The translations under genes and the position numbers were made by a program. Shown here in pieces: positions 55,096 through 62,756 of a DNA stretch of 64,000 bases; the stretch's first letter is position 1, and each line of letters starts with the position of its first letter. Origin of the DNA: Bradyrhizobium sp. ISRA464 (GTDB taxonomy: Bacteria > Pseudomonadota > Alphaproteobacteria > Rhizobiales > Xanthobacteraceae); assembly GCF_029910095.1 (NCBI RefSeq), contig NZ_CP094526.1, positions 4,526,001 through 4,590,000 on the forward strand, read 5' to 3'. The notes beneath the pieces were generated by a model. The model saw only the letters and a list, made by a program, of their open reading frames with translations, was not told where the DNA came from and made no database searches.

Positions 55096-55791
55096 TTACG
55101 AAATCGCCTCTGGCGCCAGCGCCTGGTCGATCGCACCGAACAGCCCCTGCGTCACGCAGTTGGTTGCCCATTCGCTGGTGTGCAGATGTTCCTGAGCGCC
55201 GTCGTCGAGCTCGGCCAGCGGAATCCCGTCGTCGACCCACCGCTTCATCAGCACGAAGCGACGAAACAAATTGATCTGCTTGCTTGCGGTGACCTCGGCG
55301 ATCATCGGCATGATCGTGTTGGCGAGCTTGAGCGCGTCGGGCGTCCCGATGATCGCTTCAGTGTACTGTGAATCCATCACCATGACATCGAGCGGAAGCG
55401 CTGCGAGCACATCGAGTCCCGCTTCGAGCGAGGCTTTCACCTCGGCTGGATTGTAGCTCTTGTAGACGGCATTGGTGCCGACCTGCCAGATCACCAGCAC
55501 CGGCGTTTCGGCAACGACGTCGGACTCGATGCGGGAGAATTCCTCAGGTGCCTCCTGCCCGCCGATCCCGCGGTTGATCACGTCGATCATTCGGCCGAAG
55601 AAGCGTTGCCGCAGCAGCATTTCGAGGCGCGGCGGGAACGGCAAAACGCCGCCAGCGCCGGCCGTCGATGACGATCCAAGCGCCACCACCTTGACCTTGC
55701 GCTGGCGCTTCAAGGCATCGGCGAAATGCGGCAGTCGGTGATCCAACTTGACGATATCGGGATGGGTTTCGCATGGCCTCGACCCGGGCAT
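55096..55791 (-). CDS. SGNH/GDSL-type hydrolase
   Basis: A 231-residue esterase-like enzyme. VVALGSSSTAGAGG (about residues 34-47) is block I with the catalytic Ser, NRGIGGQEAPEEFSR block II, WQVGTNAVYKSY block III and LHTSEWATN the late His region, in SGNH order. The GDSL motif is GSSS, a common variant. I chose ATG 55791 because AAAGGA lies eight bases upstream; ATG 55800 is possible. No signal peptide is clear. Substrate unknown. Confidence 0.85.
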   Translation of the reverse strand: MPGSRPCETHPDIVKLDHRLPHFADALKRQRKVKVVALGSSSTAGAGGVLPFPPRLEMLLRQRFFGRMIDVINRGIGGQEAPEEFSRIESDVVAETPVLVIWQVGTNAVYKSYNPAEVKASLEAGLDVLAALPLDVMVMDSQYTEAIIGTPDALKLANTIMPMIAEVTASKQINLFRRFVLMKRWVDDGIPLAELDDGAQEHLHTSEWATNCVTQGLFGAIDQALAPEAIS

Positions 55792-55919
55792 CGCAAACAT
55801 CCTTTGCGTGAATGAATAGCTAAATACCCGCAATAGGAGGGGAAAATCGTGGCATTGCAAATGAAATCCGCCTGATCATAGTGGGTGGCATCTGCCTTTT
55901 TGCCTGTACGGAGGCCGTC

Positions 55920-56600
55920 ATGAACGCAAAAGCCATCGTCATCACCGGTGCACTTGGTGCGCTTGGCAAGGTGGTCGCCGAAGAAGCCCTCGCGCGCGGC
56001 GCGCGCGTCGCCGGTATCGATCATGCAGCCTCGCAGCTTGCGGCGACGCCCAACCGCATCGAGCTCGGCAACGTCGATCTTACCGACGCCGCGGACGCCA
56101 AGGCGGCGATCGACAAGGCGGCCGCGCATTTCGGCCAGCTCGATGCACTGATCAACATTGCCGGAGGCTTCACCTTCGAGACGATCACCGAAGGCGATCC
56201 CAAGACCTGGCAGCGAATGTATGCGATGAACGTGATGACGGCCTTGAACACGTCGCACGCGGCGATCCCGCATCTCGTCAAGGCGGGAGCCGGCCGTATC
56301 ATCAATATCGGCGCGCTGGGCGCCTTGCAGGCCGCGTCCGGCATGGGCCCCTATGCCGCCTCGAAGGCCGGCGTGCACCGCCTGACGGAGTCGCTTGCCG
56401 CCGAGCTCAAGGGCAAAGTCACCGTCAACGCCGTGCTGCCGTCGATCATCGATACCGCGGCCAATCGCGCCGCCATGCCGAAGGCCGATGTCTCCAAATG
56501 GGTGACGCCAAAGGAGCTTGCCGACGTCATCCTGTTCCTTGCCAGCGACGCCGCGAGCGCCGTCACCGGCGCGTTGCTGCCGGTCAACGGACGGGTCTAG
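55920..56600 (+). CDS. Short-chain dehydrogenase/reductase
   Basis: A 226-residue SDR. TGALGALGKVVAEEALARGA (about residues 8-27) is a variant of the nucleotide loop TGxxxGxG, INIAGGFTF stands in the NAG position, and the catalytic Tyr/Lys is in YAASKAGVHRLT. A GGAGGCCGTC ribosome site supports ATG 55920. It divergently follows the SGNH hydrolase gene. Substrate unknown. Confidence 0.88.
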   Translation: MNAKAIVITGALGALGKVVAEEALARGARVAGIDHAASQLAATPNRIELGNVDLTDAADAKAAIDKAAAHFGQLDALINIAGGFTFETITEGDPKTWQRMYAMNVMTALNTSHAAIPHLVKAGAGRIINIGALGALQAASGMGPYAASKAGVHRLTESLAAELKGKVTVNAVLPSIIDTAANRAAMPKADVSKWVTPKELADVILFLASDAASAVTGALLPVNGRV

Positions 56601-56654
56601 AGCGCTGTTGAGCGAAGCGCGCACCGGCGTACGGCGCGGTCTGCATCACCTCGA

Positions 56655-56999
56655 TCAGTCCGGGATCAGGAGGCGCAGCTTCGACTTGAAGCGGATGCTC
56701 TGCTTGCCGGCGAGCGCAATGCCATCGCCTTCGGCGGTCTCGTCGGTATACGTGCCGGTAAATCCGATCGTCACGACCTTGCGTTCCCACACCGGCCGCT
56801 CGCCATAGGTCGGCGAGTGTTCCTGATTGGTGACCTCGCCCTTCCATTTGCCGTTTGCCGCGGTGTAGCTGCCATAGGCGTAGAAGAACGAGTCGCCGCC
56901 GCGCATCTGGCCGTCACGCAGCACCATGACGCCCTGATTGCCGCCTTGAACGCCGTCGAGGAATTCGACGGTGATGTGATAAAGCCCGTTCCGGATCAT
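56655..56999 (-). CDS. Single-domain GrlR-like protein
   Basis: A 114-residue protein, MIRNGLYHITVEFLDGVQGG, then MRGGDSFFYAYGSYTAANGK and KWKGEVTNQEHSPTYGERPV. This is a single GrlR domain, similar to the second half of the two-domain protein at 51091-51795 (both have GGxxFFYxGxY and NQEHxPxxGExP). ATG 56999 was chosen; an in-frame start ten codons upstream is possible. The target is unknown, and no type III secretion genes are visible. Confidence 0.7.
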   Translation of the reverse strand: MIRNGLYHITVEFLDGVQGGNQGVMVLRDGQMRGGDSFFYAYGSYTAANGKWKGEVTNQEHSPTYGERPVWERKVVTIGFTGTYTDETAEGDGIALAGKQSIRFKSKLRLLIPD

Positions 57000-57140
57000 C
57001 GAACTGGTCGCGCCTTGTCCCGTCGGCAACCATAGCCGCCCGGGTCCATCATGGGCAAATCCCGTTCGCGTCGGCCGGCCCGATTCCGGGCTATGCTGTC
57101 GCTATGAGTCGCGGCGAAAAGCGCCGCCGGAGCCTGTCCG

Positions 57141-57827
57141 TTGGAAACCGCGCTTTATCTGCCCGTCAAACGCTTCCTCGAAAAGCTCGGCTTCACGGTC
57201 AAGGGCGAGATCGGCGGCTGCGATCTCGTGGCACTGAGCGGCGACGATCCGCCGGTTGTCGTGATCGGGGAACTCAAGCTCGCCTTCAATCTCGAATTGA
57301 TCCTGCAGGCGGTCGATCGCGCCGGCGCTGCGGATGAGGTCTGGATCGCTGCGAATATATCGGCCCGCGGCAAGGGCCGCGAAAGCGATGCGCGCTATCG
57401 CAATCTGTGCCGGCGGCTCGGCTTCGGCATGCTCGGCGTCACCAGTACCGGCGACGTGGAGGTGCTGGTGAAGCCGCCGACCACCGCCCCGCGCCGCAAT
57501 CCGAAAAAGCGCTCGCGCCTGATCGCCGAGCACCAGAAGCGCAAGGGCGATCCGGTCATGGGCGGCTCGACACGCGCGCCGATCATGACGGCCTATCGGC
57601 AGCAGGCGCTCGCCTGCGCCTCGGCGCTGTCCGACGGACCGCGGCGCGTGCGCGATCTGCGAATCGACATTCCCGATGCCGGTAAGATCCTGCTGCACAA
57701 TGTCTATGGCTGGTTCGATCGCGCCGAGCGCGGCATCTATGTACTCACCGATGCCGGCCGCGCCGCACTGAAGCACTGGCCGCAGCGGCCGGTCGATCTC
57801 TCAGACGCGGCGGGAGCCGCGCCCTAG
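57141..57827 (+). CDS. DUF2161 PD-(D/E)XK-type phosphodiesterase
   Basis: A 228-residue protein matching DUF2161, a family proposed as restriction-endonuclease-fold phosphodiesterases. METALYLPVKRFLEKLGFTV, GEIGGCDLVALSGDDPPVVV and GELKLAFNLELILQAVDRA hold the D and ExK positions of the PD-(D/E)XK core at about residues 27-48. A second half from about residue 145 is helical and unassigned. The start is TTG 57141 with GCCGGAGCCTGTCCG upstream. No methyltransferase or other defence gene is adjacent, so a repair role is as likely as defence. Confidence 0.82.
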   Translation: METALYLPVKRFLEKLGFTVKGEIGGCDLVALSGDDPPVVVIGELKLAFNLELILQAVDRAGAADEVWIAANISARGKGRESDARYRNLCRRLGFGMLGVTSTGDVEVLVKPPTTAPRRNPKKRSRLIAEHQKRKGDPVMGGSTRAPIMTAYRQQALACASALSDGPRRVRDLRIDIPDAGKILLHNVYGWFDRAERGIYVLTDAGRAALKHWPQRPVDLSDAAGAAP

Positions 57828-58008
57828 GACGCGGAGATGGAGATGTCGTGATGGCGCTGACAGATCCGACTGCGACCCCGATCGAACTTTCTCGCGCTCA
57901 CAAGATTGAGAGACTCTGGTTGCATGGCTGGATTGCCATCTCACTTTCATATTGCAATGCAACATAAGGCCACCTACGTATCTCCCGCGATTCAAATATG
58001 AGGCGGCG

Positions 58009-58317
58009 ATGAGCGGAGACTGGAACACCAAGTATGGCACCCGACGCGTGCGGCATGACCCGCCGACGCTGGAGGAAGCGATCTTCGCGGCTGTCGGTAT
58101 TACCGACGATCTCGAAGCCCAGGCGGAGATCGCGTCAGCCCTGATGGGCCTGCCCTACGATGACGTGCTGGCCGAAGTGAAGAAGACCGCGCGCGTCAGC
58201 GCGCGCACCGGCACCGCGACCCGTGTCATCGCCGGCGAACAGGGCGCGCAGCGCTCCGTCGTGGTCGAGCGCCGCGTCGTCCGGCGTTTCGCGACCGACA
58301 AGCGCACCGGCACCTGA
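58009..58317 (+). CDS. 102-residue conserved hypothetical protein
   Basis: A 102-residue protein, MSGDWNTKYGTRRVRHDPPT, LEEAIFAAVGITDDLEAQAE and IASALMGLPYDDVLAEVKKT followed by a basic RVVRRFATDKRTGT tail. It matches a small rhizobial protein annotated as hypothetical. ATG 58009 is the likely start with a GAGGCGGCG upstream; longer 57952 is not needed. A perfect bidirectional terminator follows. Function unknown. Confidence 0.7.
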   Translation: MSGDWNTKYGTRRVRHDPPTLEEAIFAAVGITDDLEAQAEIASALMGLPYDDVLAEVKKTARVSARTGTATRVIAGEQGAQRSVVVERRVVRRFATDKRTGT

Positions 58318-58343
58318 AGACCAACAACTGATTGCTGAAAACA

Positions 58344-58374
58344 AAAGGGCAATTCGCTGAGCGAATTGCCCTTT
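58344..58374. terminator. Bidirectional rho-independent terminator
   Basis: AAAGGGCAATTCGC-TGA-GCGAATTGCCCTTT: perfect 14-bp stem with a 3-base loop (58344-58357, 58361-58374), between the convergent genes at 58009-58317 and 58397-59020. Confidence 0.9.
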
Positions 58375-58396
58375 CGCTGTTGCTCCAACTACGGGA

Positions 58397-59020
58397 TCAG
58401 GCCGCCCGGCCCCAGCCGGACATCTGCATCACCATCCGCCAGTAGGCGCGGTTCATGTCGACGATCGCGCGCGCGGCCTCGACCGGGGTCACCATCGCTG
58501 GTGCCGGCACCGGCTCGGGCAGGCTGTGTTCGCTCAGGTCGATGCTTCCGGCGGACTCACCGTGACGGAAGGTCAGCTGCGCGCCGAACTTGGTGGCCAG
58601 CGCCCGCATCGCGTCGTTCTGCGCCCCGGTGGTGATGCGCAAGCTGGTGTAGCCTCTGGCGTGCGCTTCGGCGATCAGCTTGCGAAACAGGATGCTGCCG
58701 ACGCCCTTGCGCCGCACCGACCGCTCCACGCTGAAGGCGATCTCCGGCTGCGCGTCCGGCGATTGCTCCGGCGGATGCAGCTCGGCCGCGCCACGAACGA
58801 CGCCGTCCTCGAAATAGGCGATGATGACGGTGCCGTCGTTGGCGCACCGCTCGGCGTAGCGACGGATGAAGTTGTCGTCGATGAAGCCATGAAAGCGATC
58901 ATGACGGCTGGTTCGATCCAGTCTCAAGAGATGATCGCGCAGCAGAGGGAGCTCCTCCTGCTGGCTCAATGTCCGCACGGTGCCCTTGGCGAGCGTCGAA
59001 CGGATGGAATGGTGGTTCAT
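58397..59020 (-). CDS. GNAT-family N-acetyltransferase
   Basis: A 207-residue GNAT enzyme that would transfer acetyl from acetyl-CoA. The acetyl-CoA loop VRRKGVGSILFRKL (about residues 101-114) and the preceding EIAFSVERSV strand, then LRITTGAQNDAMRALATKFG, are typical. The last 50 residues form a helical extension. ATG 59020 follows AAGAGGAGTTATGA. No toxin-antitoxin partner is visible. Substrate unknown. Confidence 0.9.
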   Translation of the reverse strand: MNHHSIRSTLAKGTVRTLSQQEELPLLRDHLLRLDRTSRHDRFHGFIDDNFIRRYAERCANDGTVIIAYFEDGVVRGAAELHPPEQSPDAQPEIAFSVERSVRRKGVGSILFRKLIAEAHARGYTSLRITTGAQNDAMRALATKFGAQLTFRHGESAGSIDLSEHSLPEPVPAPAMVTPVEAARAIVDMNRAYWRMVMQMSGWGRAA

Positions 59021-59166
59021 TTCATAACTCCTCTTGGTAGCCCTCGAGGAGGCGTCGAGTCCCTAGCACCGCCAATATTGTGCAACGCACAATATAATTC
59101 AAGACGCAAGATTCACTTAATCGTTACATATTGAATTCGCTAGAGAAAAATCGATCGTACCTTCTA

Positions 59167-59565
59167 CTATAATACCATTTGCGTTTGTATGACCACGGCA
59201 ACCAGCTTGCCATCCTCGGTTTCGAGTCGGGTCTGCCAGACCTGAGTCCGCCGTCCCCGGTGAACCGGTGTTGCAGTGGCGATCACGGTGGCTCCCTCCT
59301 TGGCGCCGCCGATGAAATTGGTCTTGCTCTCCAGCGTCGTGGTGCCCTTGGCGTCCTCGGGCAGGTTGATCACGGTCGCGGCTGCCCCGACCGAATCCGC
59401 GAACGCCATCACCGCGCCGCCATGGATTGTATGATTGAGGGTGCAGAGCTCCGGCCGCACGACCATCCTGGCGACCACGCGATCGTTGTCGGCTTCGGTG
59501 AAGGTGACGCCCTTTAGTTCCGCGAACGGCATCTTCATCGACTGGATCTTTTCAAGCAGGGTCAT
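59167..59565 (-). CDS. PaaI-type hotdog thioesterase
   Basis: A 132-residue hotdog-fold thioesterase that cleaves acyl-CoA. LCTLNHTIHGGAVMAFADSV (about residues 41-60) is the family helix with the catalytic HGG and Asp, and TTLESKTNFIGGAKEGATVI follows. I start at ATG 59565 because GGAGGACCTG sits directly upstream; earlier in-frame ATGs exist up to 59631. Substrate unknown. Confidence 0.9.
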   Translation of the reverse strand: MTLLEKIQSMKMPFAELKGVTFTEADNDRVVARMVVRPELCTLNHTIHGGAVMAFADSVGAAATVINLPEDAKGTTTLESKTNFIGGAKEGATVIATATPVHRGRRTQVWQTRLETEDGKLVAVVIQTQMVL

Positions 59566-59740
59566 CAGGTCCTCCGGCATCGCGTTTTGATGATGTCCGC
59601 CGAACATGGACGCGCCGGGTAAATCAGGCAATGACGTTGGAGGTAATGGACCCCATGACAGCTCCCGCCAATTCCCGAAGCCGCGATTCCTTGATGCGGA
59701 CCGGTGCCCGCTTCACTCGAAAGCGCTATGCAGGTCAGCG

Positions 59741-60538
59741 ATGCGCAATTTCCCTCCCAGCCGGATCGTCTGCCTGACCGAAGAGACGGTCGAGACGCTG
59801 TATTTGCTCGGCGAACAGGACCGGATCGTCGGCGTCTCCGGCTATGCGGTGCGGCCACCGCAGGTCCGGCGCGAGAAGCCGCGCGTTTCGGCCTTCATCT
59901 CAGCGGACATTCCGAAGATCCTGGCGCTCGCGCCCGATCTGGTGCTCGCCTTCTCCGACCTGCAGGCTGAGATCGTCGCTGACCTCATCCGCGCTGGCGT
60001 CGCCGTCCACGTCTTCAACCAGCGCGACCTCGCCGGCATCTTTGCGATGATCCGCACCCTGGGCGCGATGGTCGGTGCCGCCGATCGCGCCGAGCAGCTC
60101 GCGACAGACCTCGAGCGACGGCTTGCGGCGATCGCGGCAACGCCGCGCCCCGCGCCGCGGCCGAGGGTTTATTTCGAGGAATGGGACGATCCCCTGATCA
60201 GCGGCATCGGCTGGATATCCGAGCTGATCGAGATCGCCGGCGGTGAGGACGTGCTGCCGCATCTGCGCATGCACAAGGCGGCCCGCGACCGCATCGTCGC
60301 GCCGGACACCGTGCGCGAGACGATGCCCGACGTGATCCTGGCGTCCTGGTGCGGCAAGAAGGTCGTGCCCGACCGCATCCGCAAACGTCCCGGCTGGGGC
60401 GACATCGCGGCGGTGCGCAACAATCGCATCGTCGAGATCAAGTCGACGATCATCCTGCAGCCCGGTCCCGCCGCGCTGACGGATGGACTCGATGCGATCG
60501 TCAGAGCGTTGTGGCCGAATGTAAATCCCTCATCCTGA
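59741..60538 (+). CDS. BtuF-like cobalamin-binding protein without signal peptide
   Basis: A 265-residue periplasmic-binding-protein fold of the BtuF/FepB type. MRNFPPSRIVCLTEETVETL, YLLGEQDRIVGVSGYAV, ILALAPDLVLAFSDLQAEIV and YFEEWDDPLISGIGWISELI are typical of the 'cobalamin-binding protein' group. Yet the start (ATG 59741) gives no signal peptide or lipobox. No permease or ATPase is adjacent. The C-terminal NPSS and stop lie in a dispersed repeat. It could be cytoplasmic or the leader lost. Confidence 0.82.
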   Translation: MRNFPPSRIVCLTEETVETLYLLGEQDRIVGVSGYAVRPPQVRREKPRVSAFISADIPKILALAPDLVLAFSDLQAEIVADLIRAGVAVHVFNQRDLAGIFAMIRTLGAMVGAADRAEQLATDLERRLAAIAATPRPAPRPRVYFEEWDDPLISGIGWISELIEIAGGEDVLPHLRMHKAARDRIVAPDTVRETMPDVILASWCGKKVVPDRIRKRPGWGDIAAVRNNRIVEIKSTIILQPGPAALTDGLDAIVRALWPNVNPSS

Positions 60539-60628
60539 GGAGCCGCGCAGCGGCTTCTCGAAGGGTGAGGCCACAGACCGGGGCCTCATGGTACGAGACG
60601 CGTCCCGCGCTCCTCACTAGGAGGGCCA
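60530..60628. repeat. CTCATCCTGAGGAG-type repeat between convergent genes
   Basis: CTCATCCTGAGGAGCCGCGC, GGCCACAGACCGGGGCCTCATGG and GCGCTCCTCACTAGGAGGG. A copy of the family at 26645-26775. The stop codons of both neighbouring genes (TGA 60536-60538 and minus-strand TAG 60617-60619) lie within it. Confidence 0.85.
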
Positions 60629-61903
60629 CGCCTTCTCCACCCCGCACCATTCCGTGACGAACAGCGCGATGGCCTTGGTCGTCTTCCGCAGCGACTCCAG
60701 CTCGACATATTCGTTGAAACCGTGCATCGCCTCGCCGCTGGCGCCGAAGCAGAGGCTCGGGATGTTGTAGTTCAGCCCGTAGAAGCGCGTGTCGGTCAGC
60801 GCCGTAAAGGCCCGATCTTCCACCGCGTCGCCGTAGACGGCCTGATGCGCCTTGGCGAAAGCGGCTTCCGGCGCTTCTGAATTCACCAGCTCATAGCCTT
60901 CCGACAGGAAGCCCGACCATTCCACCTGCGGCGGATTGTTGGAGAGGAAGCGGTGGTCACGCGCGGCGGCGGCGACGCAGGCGAGGATCTCCTTCTGGCA
61001 CTCGGTGATGGACCAGCCCGGCAGCACTGCGATGCGGCAATCCACGTCGCACCAGGCCGGCACGCTGGAGGCCCAGTCGCCGCCCTTGATGATGCCGGGA
61101 TTGAAGTTGATGGGATGATTGACGTCCTTGAAGTGGCGGTCGGCCTTGGCGCGTTCGTTCCAGGCGATCTCGAGCTTCTCCAGCGCGTGCACCAGATGAT
61201 ACGCCGCCATGATCGCGTTCGAGCCCGCGCCCGCCTCGAACACATGCACCGGAAAGCCGCGCACCTTCAGCCGAAACCAGATCACGCCGACCTGCGAGCG
61301 GATCATCTTGCCGCTGGTCGGCTCCGGGATGAAGCAAGCGTCGGCACGATAGCCGCGCTGCAGGGTCGAGAGCGCGCCAACGCCGGTGCTCTCCTCCTCG
61401 ATCACGGACTGCAAATGGATCCGCGCCGTCGGCCTGAGTCCGGCCTTCGCGATCGCATCCAGCGCATAAAGCGCGGCGATCGTGCCTGACTTCATGTCGC
61501 AGGCGCCGCGGCCGTACATCCGGCCCTCCCTAATGACGGGCGAGAACGGCGGCGTCTCCCACATGTCGAGCGGGCCGGTCGGCACCACGTCGCAGTGCCC
61601 CTGCAGGATCAGCGATTTGCCGGCATTGGTGGCCGGACGGTAGGTGCCGACCACGGTGCGCGCCTTGGAGAAATCATGCTCGATCGGGCCGAAGCCGCGC
61701 AGATCCTTGAGATCGTCGAGATTGATGTGCCAGTCGTCGACCTCATAGCCGCGTTCGCGCAGGAGGTCGCCAATCATGTCCTGGCACGGGCCCTCCGCGC
61801 CACGCGTAGAGGGGATCGAGACGAAATCCTCGGTCGTCGCGAGCTGCTCATCGAACCCTTCGTCAACGGCATCGAGGATTCGTTGTTGCGTATCGGCAGT
61901 CAT
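60617..61903 (-). CDS. M20-family deacylase (ArgE/DapE type)
   Basis: A 428-residue zinc peptidase/deacylase. LQGHCDVVPTGPLDMWETPP (about residues 89-108) holds the first metal His, GRGACDMKSG the bridging Asp, VIEEESTGVGAL the catalytic Glu pair, and the later SGEAMHGFNEYVEL the last His. A dimerisation domain lies between. Members include ArgE, DapE and related acylases. ATG 61903 is the family-length start. The 3' end (EKAWPS and stop) is formed by the repeat at 60530-60628. Substrate unknown. Confidence 0.92.
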   Translation of the reverse strand: MTADTQQRILDAVDEGFDEQLATTEDFVSIPSTRGAEGPCQDMIGDLLRERGYEVDDWHINLDDLKDLRGFGPIEHDFSKARTVVGTYRPATNAGKSLILQGHCDVVPTGPLDMWETPPFSPVIREGRMYGRGACDMKSGTIAALYALDAIAKAGLRPTARIHLQSVIEEESTGVGALSTLQRGYRADACFIPEPTSGKMIRSQVGVIWFRLKVRGFPVHVFEAGAGSNAIMAAYHLVHALEKLEIAWNERAKADRHFKDVNHPINFNPGIIKGGDWASSVPAWCDVDCRIAVLPGWSITECQKEILACVAAAARDHRFLSNNPPQVEWSGFLSEGYELVNSEAPEAAFAKAHQAVYGDAVEDRAFTALTDTRFYGLNYNIPSLCFGASGEAMHGFNEYVELESLRKTTKAIALFVTEWCGVEKAWPS

Positions 61904-61956
61904 GCAGCAGCTCCACTGGGAATATTGAAAGGCGGGAGCGCCACCGTAGCCTGATT

Positions 61957-62682
61957 TCAGCCTGCCGGGTATTCCGCAAAATAGGCATCCCGCAATGCAT
62001 CTTCGAGCAGACGGCCTTCCGAATAGCCGTCGAGCGTCGAAGGCCGCGTCACGCCGTCGAGCAGCCGCGGGCACGGCTCGGGCGCGCCGAGCACAGCGCG
62101 CACCGGGATGCGCTCGGCATAGATCGGCAATTCGTAATCCTCGTCGTCATCGGCGACGCCCTTCGCACGGACCTTGGCCGACGCCTCCTCGATCTCCATC
62201 GCGATGAACGAGGTCGCCTTGATCTCCTGCGTGCTGCTCGGCCTTAAGGTCGCGGTGCGGTCGGGAAAGAAGCGGTCGACCATCGCGACAATCGCGCGCT
62301 GCTTCTCCTCGGGATCGGTGACGAGATAGGCGGTGCCGAACGCCATCACCGCGCGATAGTCGGCCGAATGGTTGAAGCCGCAGCGCGCCAGCACCAGGCT
62401 GTCGAGATGCGCGACCGTCAGGCAAACCTTCTGCCCTTCCGCCTGATGCTCCAGCATCCGGCTCGCGCTGGAGCCGTGCCAGTAGAGCCGGGTACCCTCA
62501 CGCCAGAAGAAGGTCGGCGTGCAATAGGGCTGGCCGTCGATCACATAGGACACGTGGCACAGCATTGAGGCGTCGAGGATCCTGTGCACGGTTGCATGAT
62601 CGTAGAAGCCGCGATCATGGCGGCGCTTCACCCGGTTGCGGGACGACAGCGGGTAGGACGGAGTGGATGCGCCTTCGGTCAC
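61957..62682 (-). CDS. PNPOx-like split-barrel FMN protein
   Basis: A 241-residue pyridoxamine-5'-phosphate-oxidase-like protein. RGFYDHATVHRILDASMLCH, YVIDGQPYCTPTFFWREGTR and RLYWHGSSASRMLEHQAEGQ match a group of FMN-binding split-barrel proteins (PNPOx-like DUFs) rather than PdxH itself. A GTG start at 62682 matches the family N-terminus; the ATG at 62781 would overlap the divergent gene. It is divergent from a MocR regulator, which often controls B6-related genes. Confidence 0.82.
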   Translation of the reverse strand: MTEGASTPSYPLSSRNRVKRRHDRGFYDHATVHRILDASMLCHVSYVIDGQPYCTPTFFWREGTRLYWHGSSASRMLEHQAEGQKVCLTVAHLDSLVLARCGFNHSADYRAVMAFGTAYLVTDPEEKQRAIVAMVDRFFPDRTATLRPSSTQEIKATSFIAMEIEEASAKVRAKGVADDDEDYELPIYAERIPVRAVLGAPEPCPRLLDGVTRPSTLDGYSEGRLLEDALRDAYFAEYPAG

Positions 62683-62756
62683 GGCAATGCCTCGCGAAAA
62701 TTTGGAATCTGACGGCAGTTGTAGCGGCCCATTTGGTCTGCGATAGTGCCAATTCC

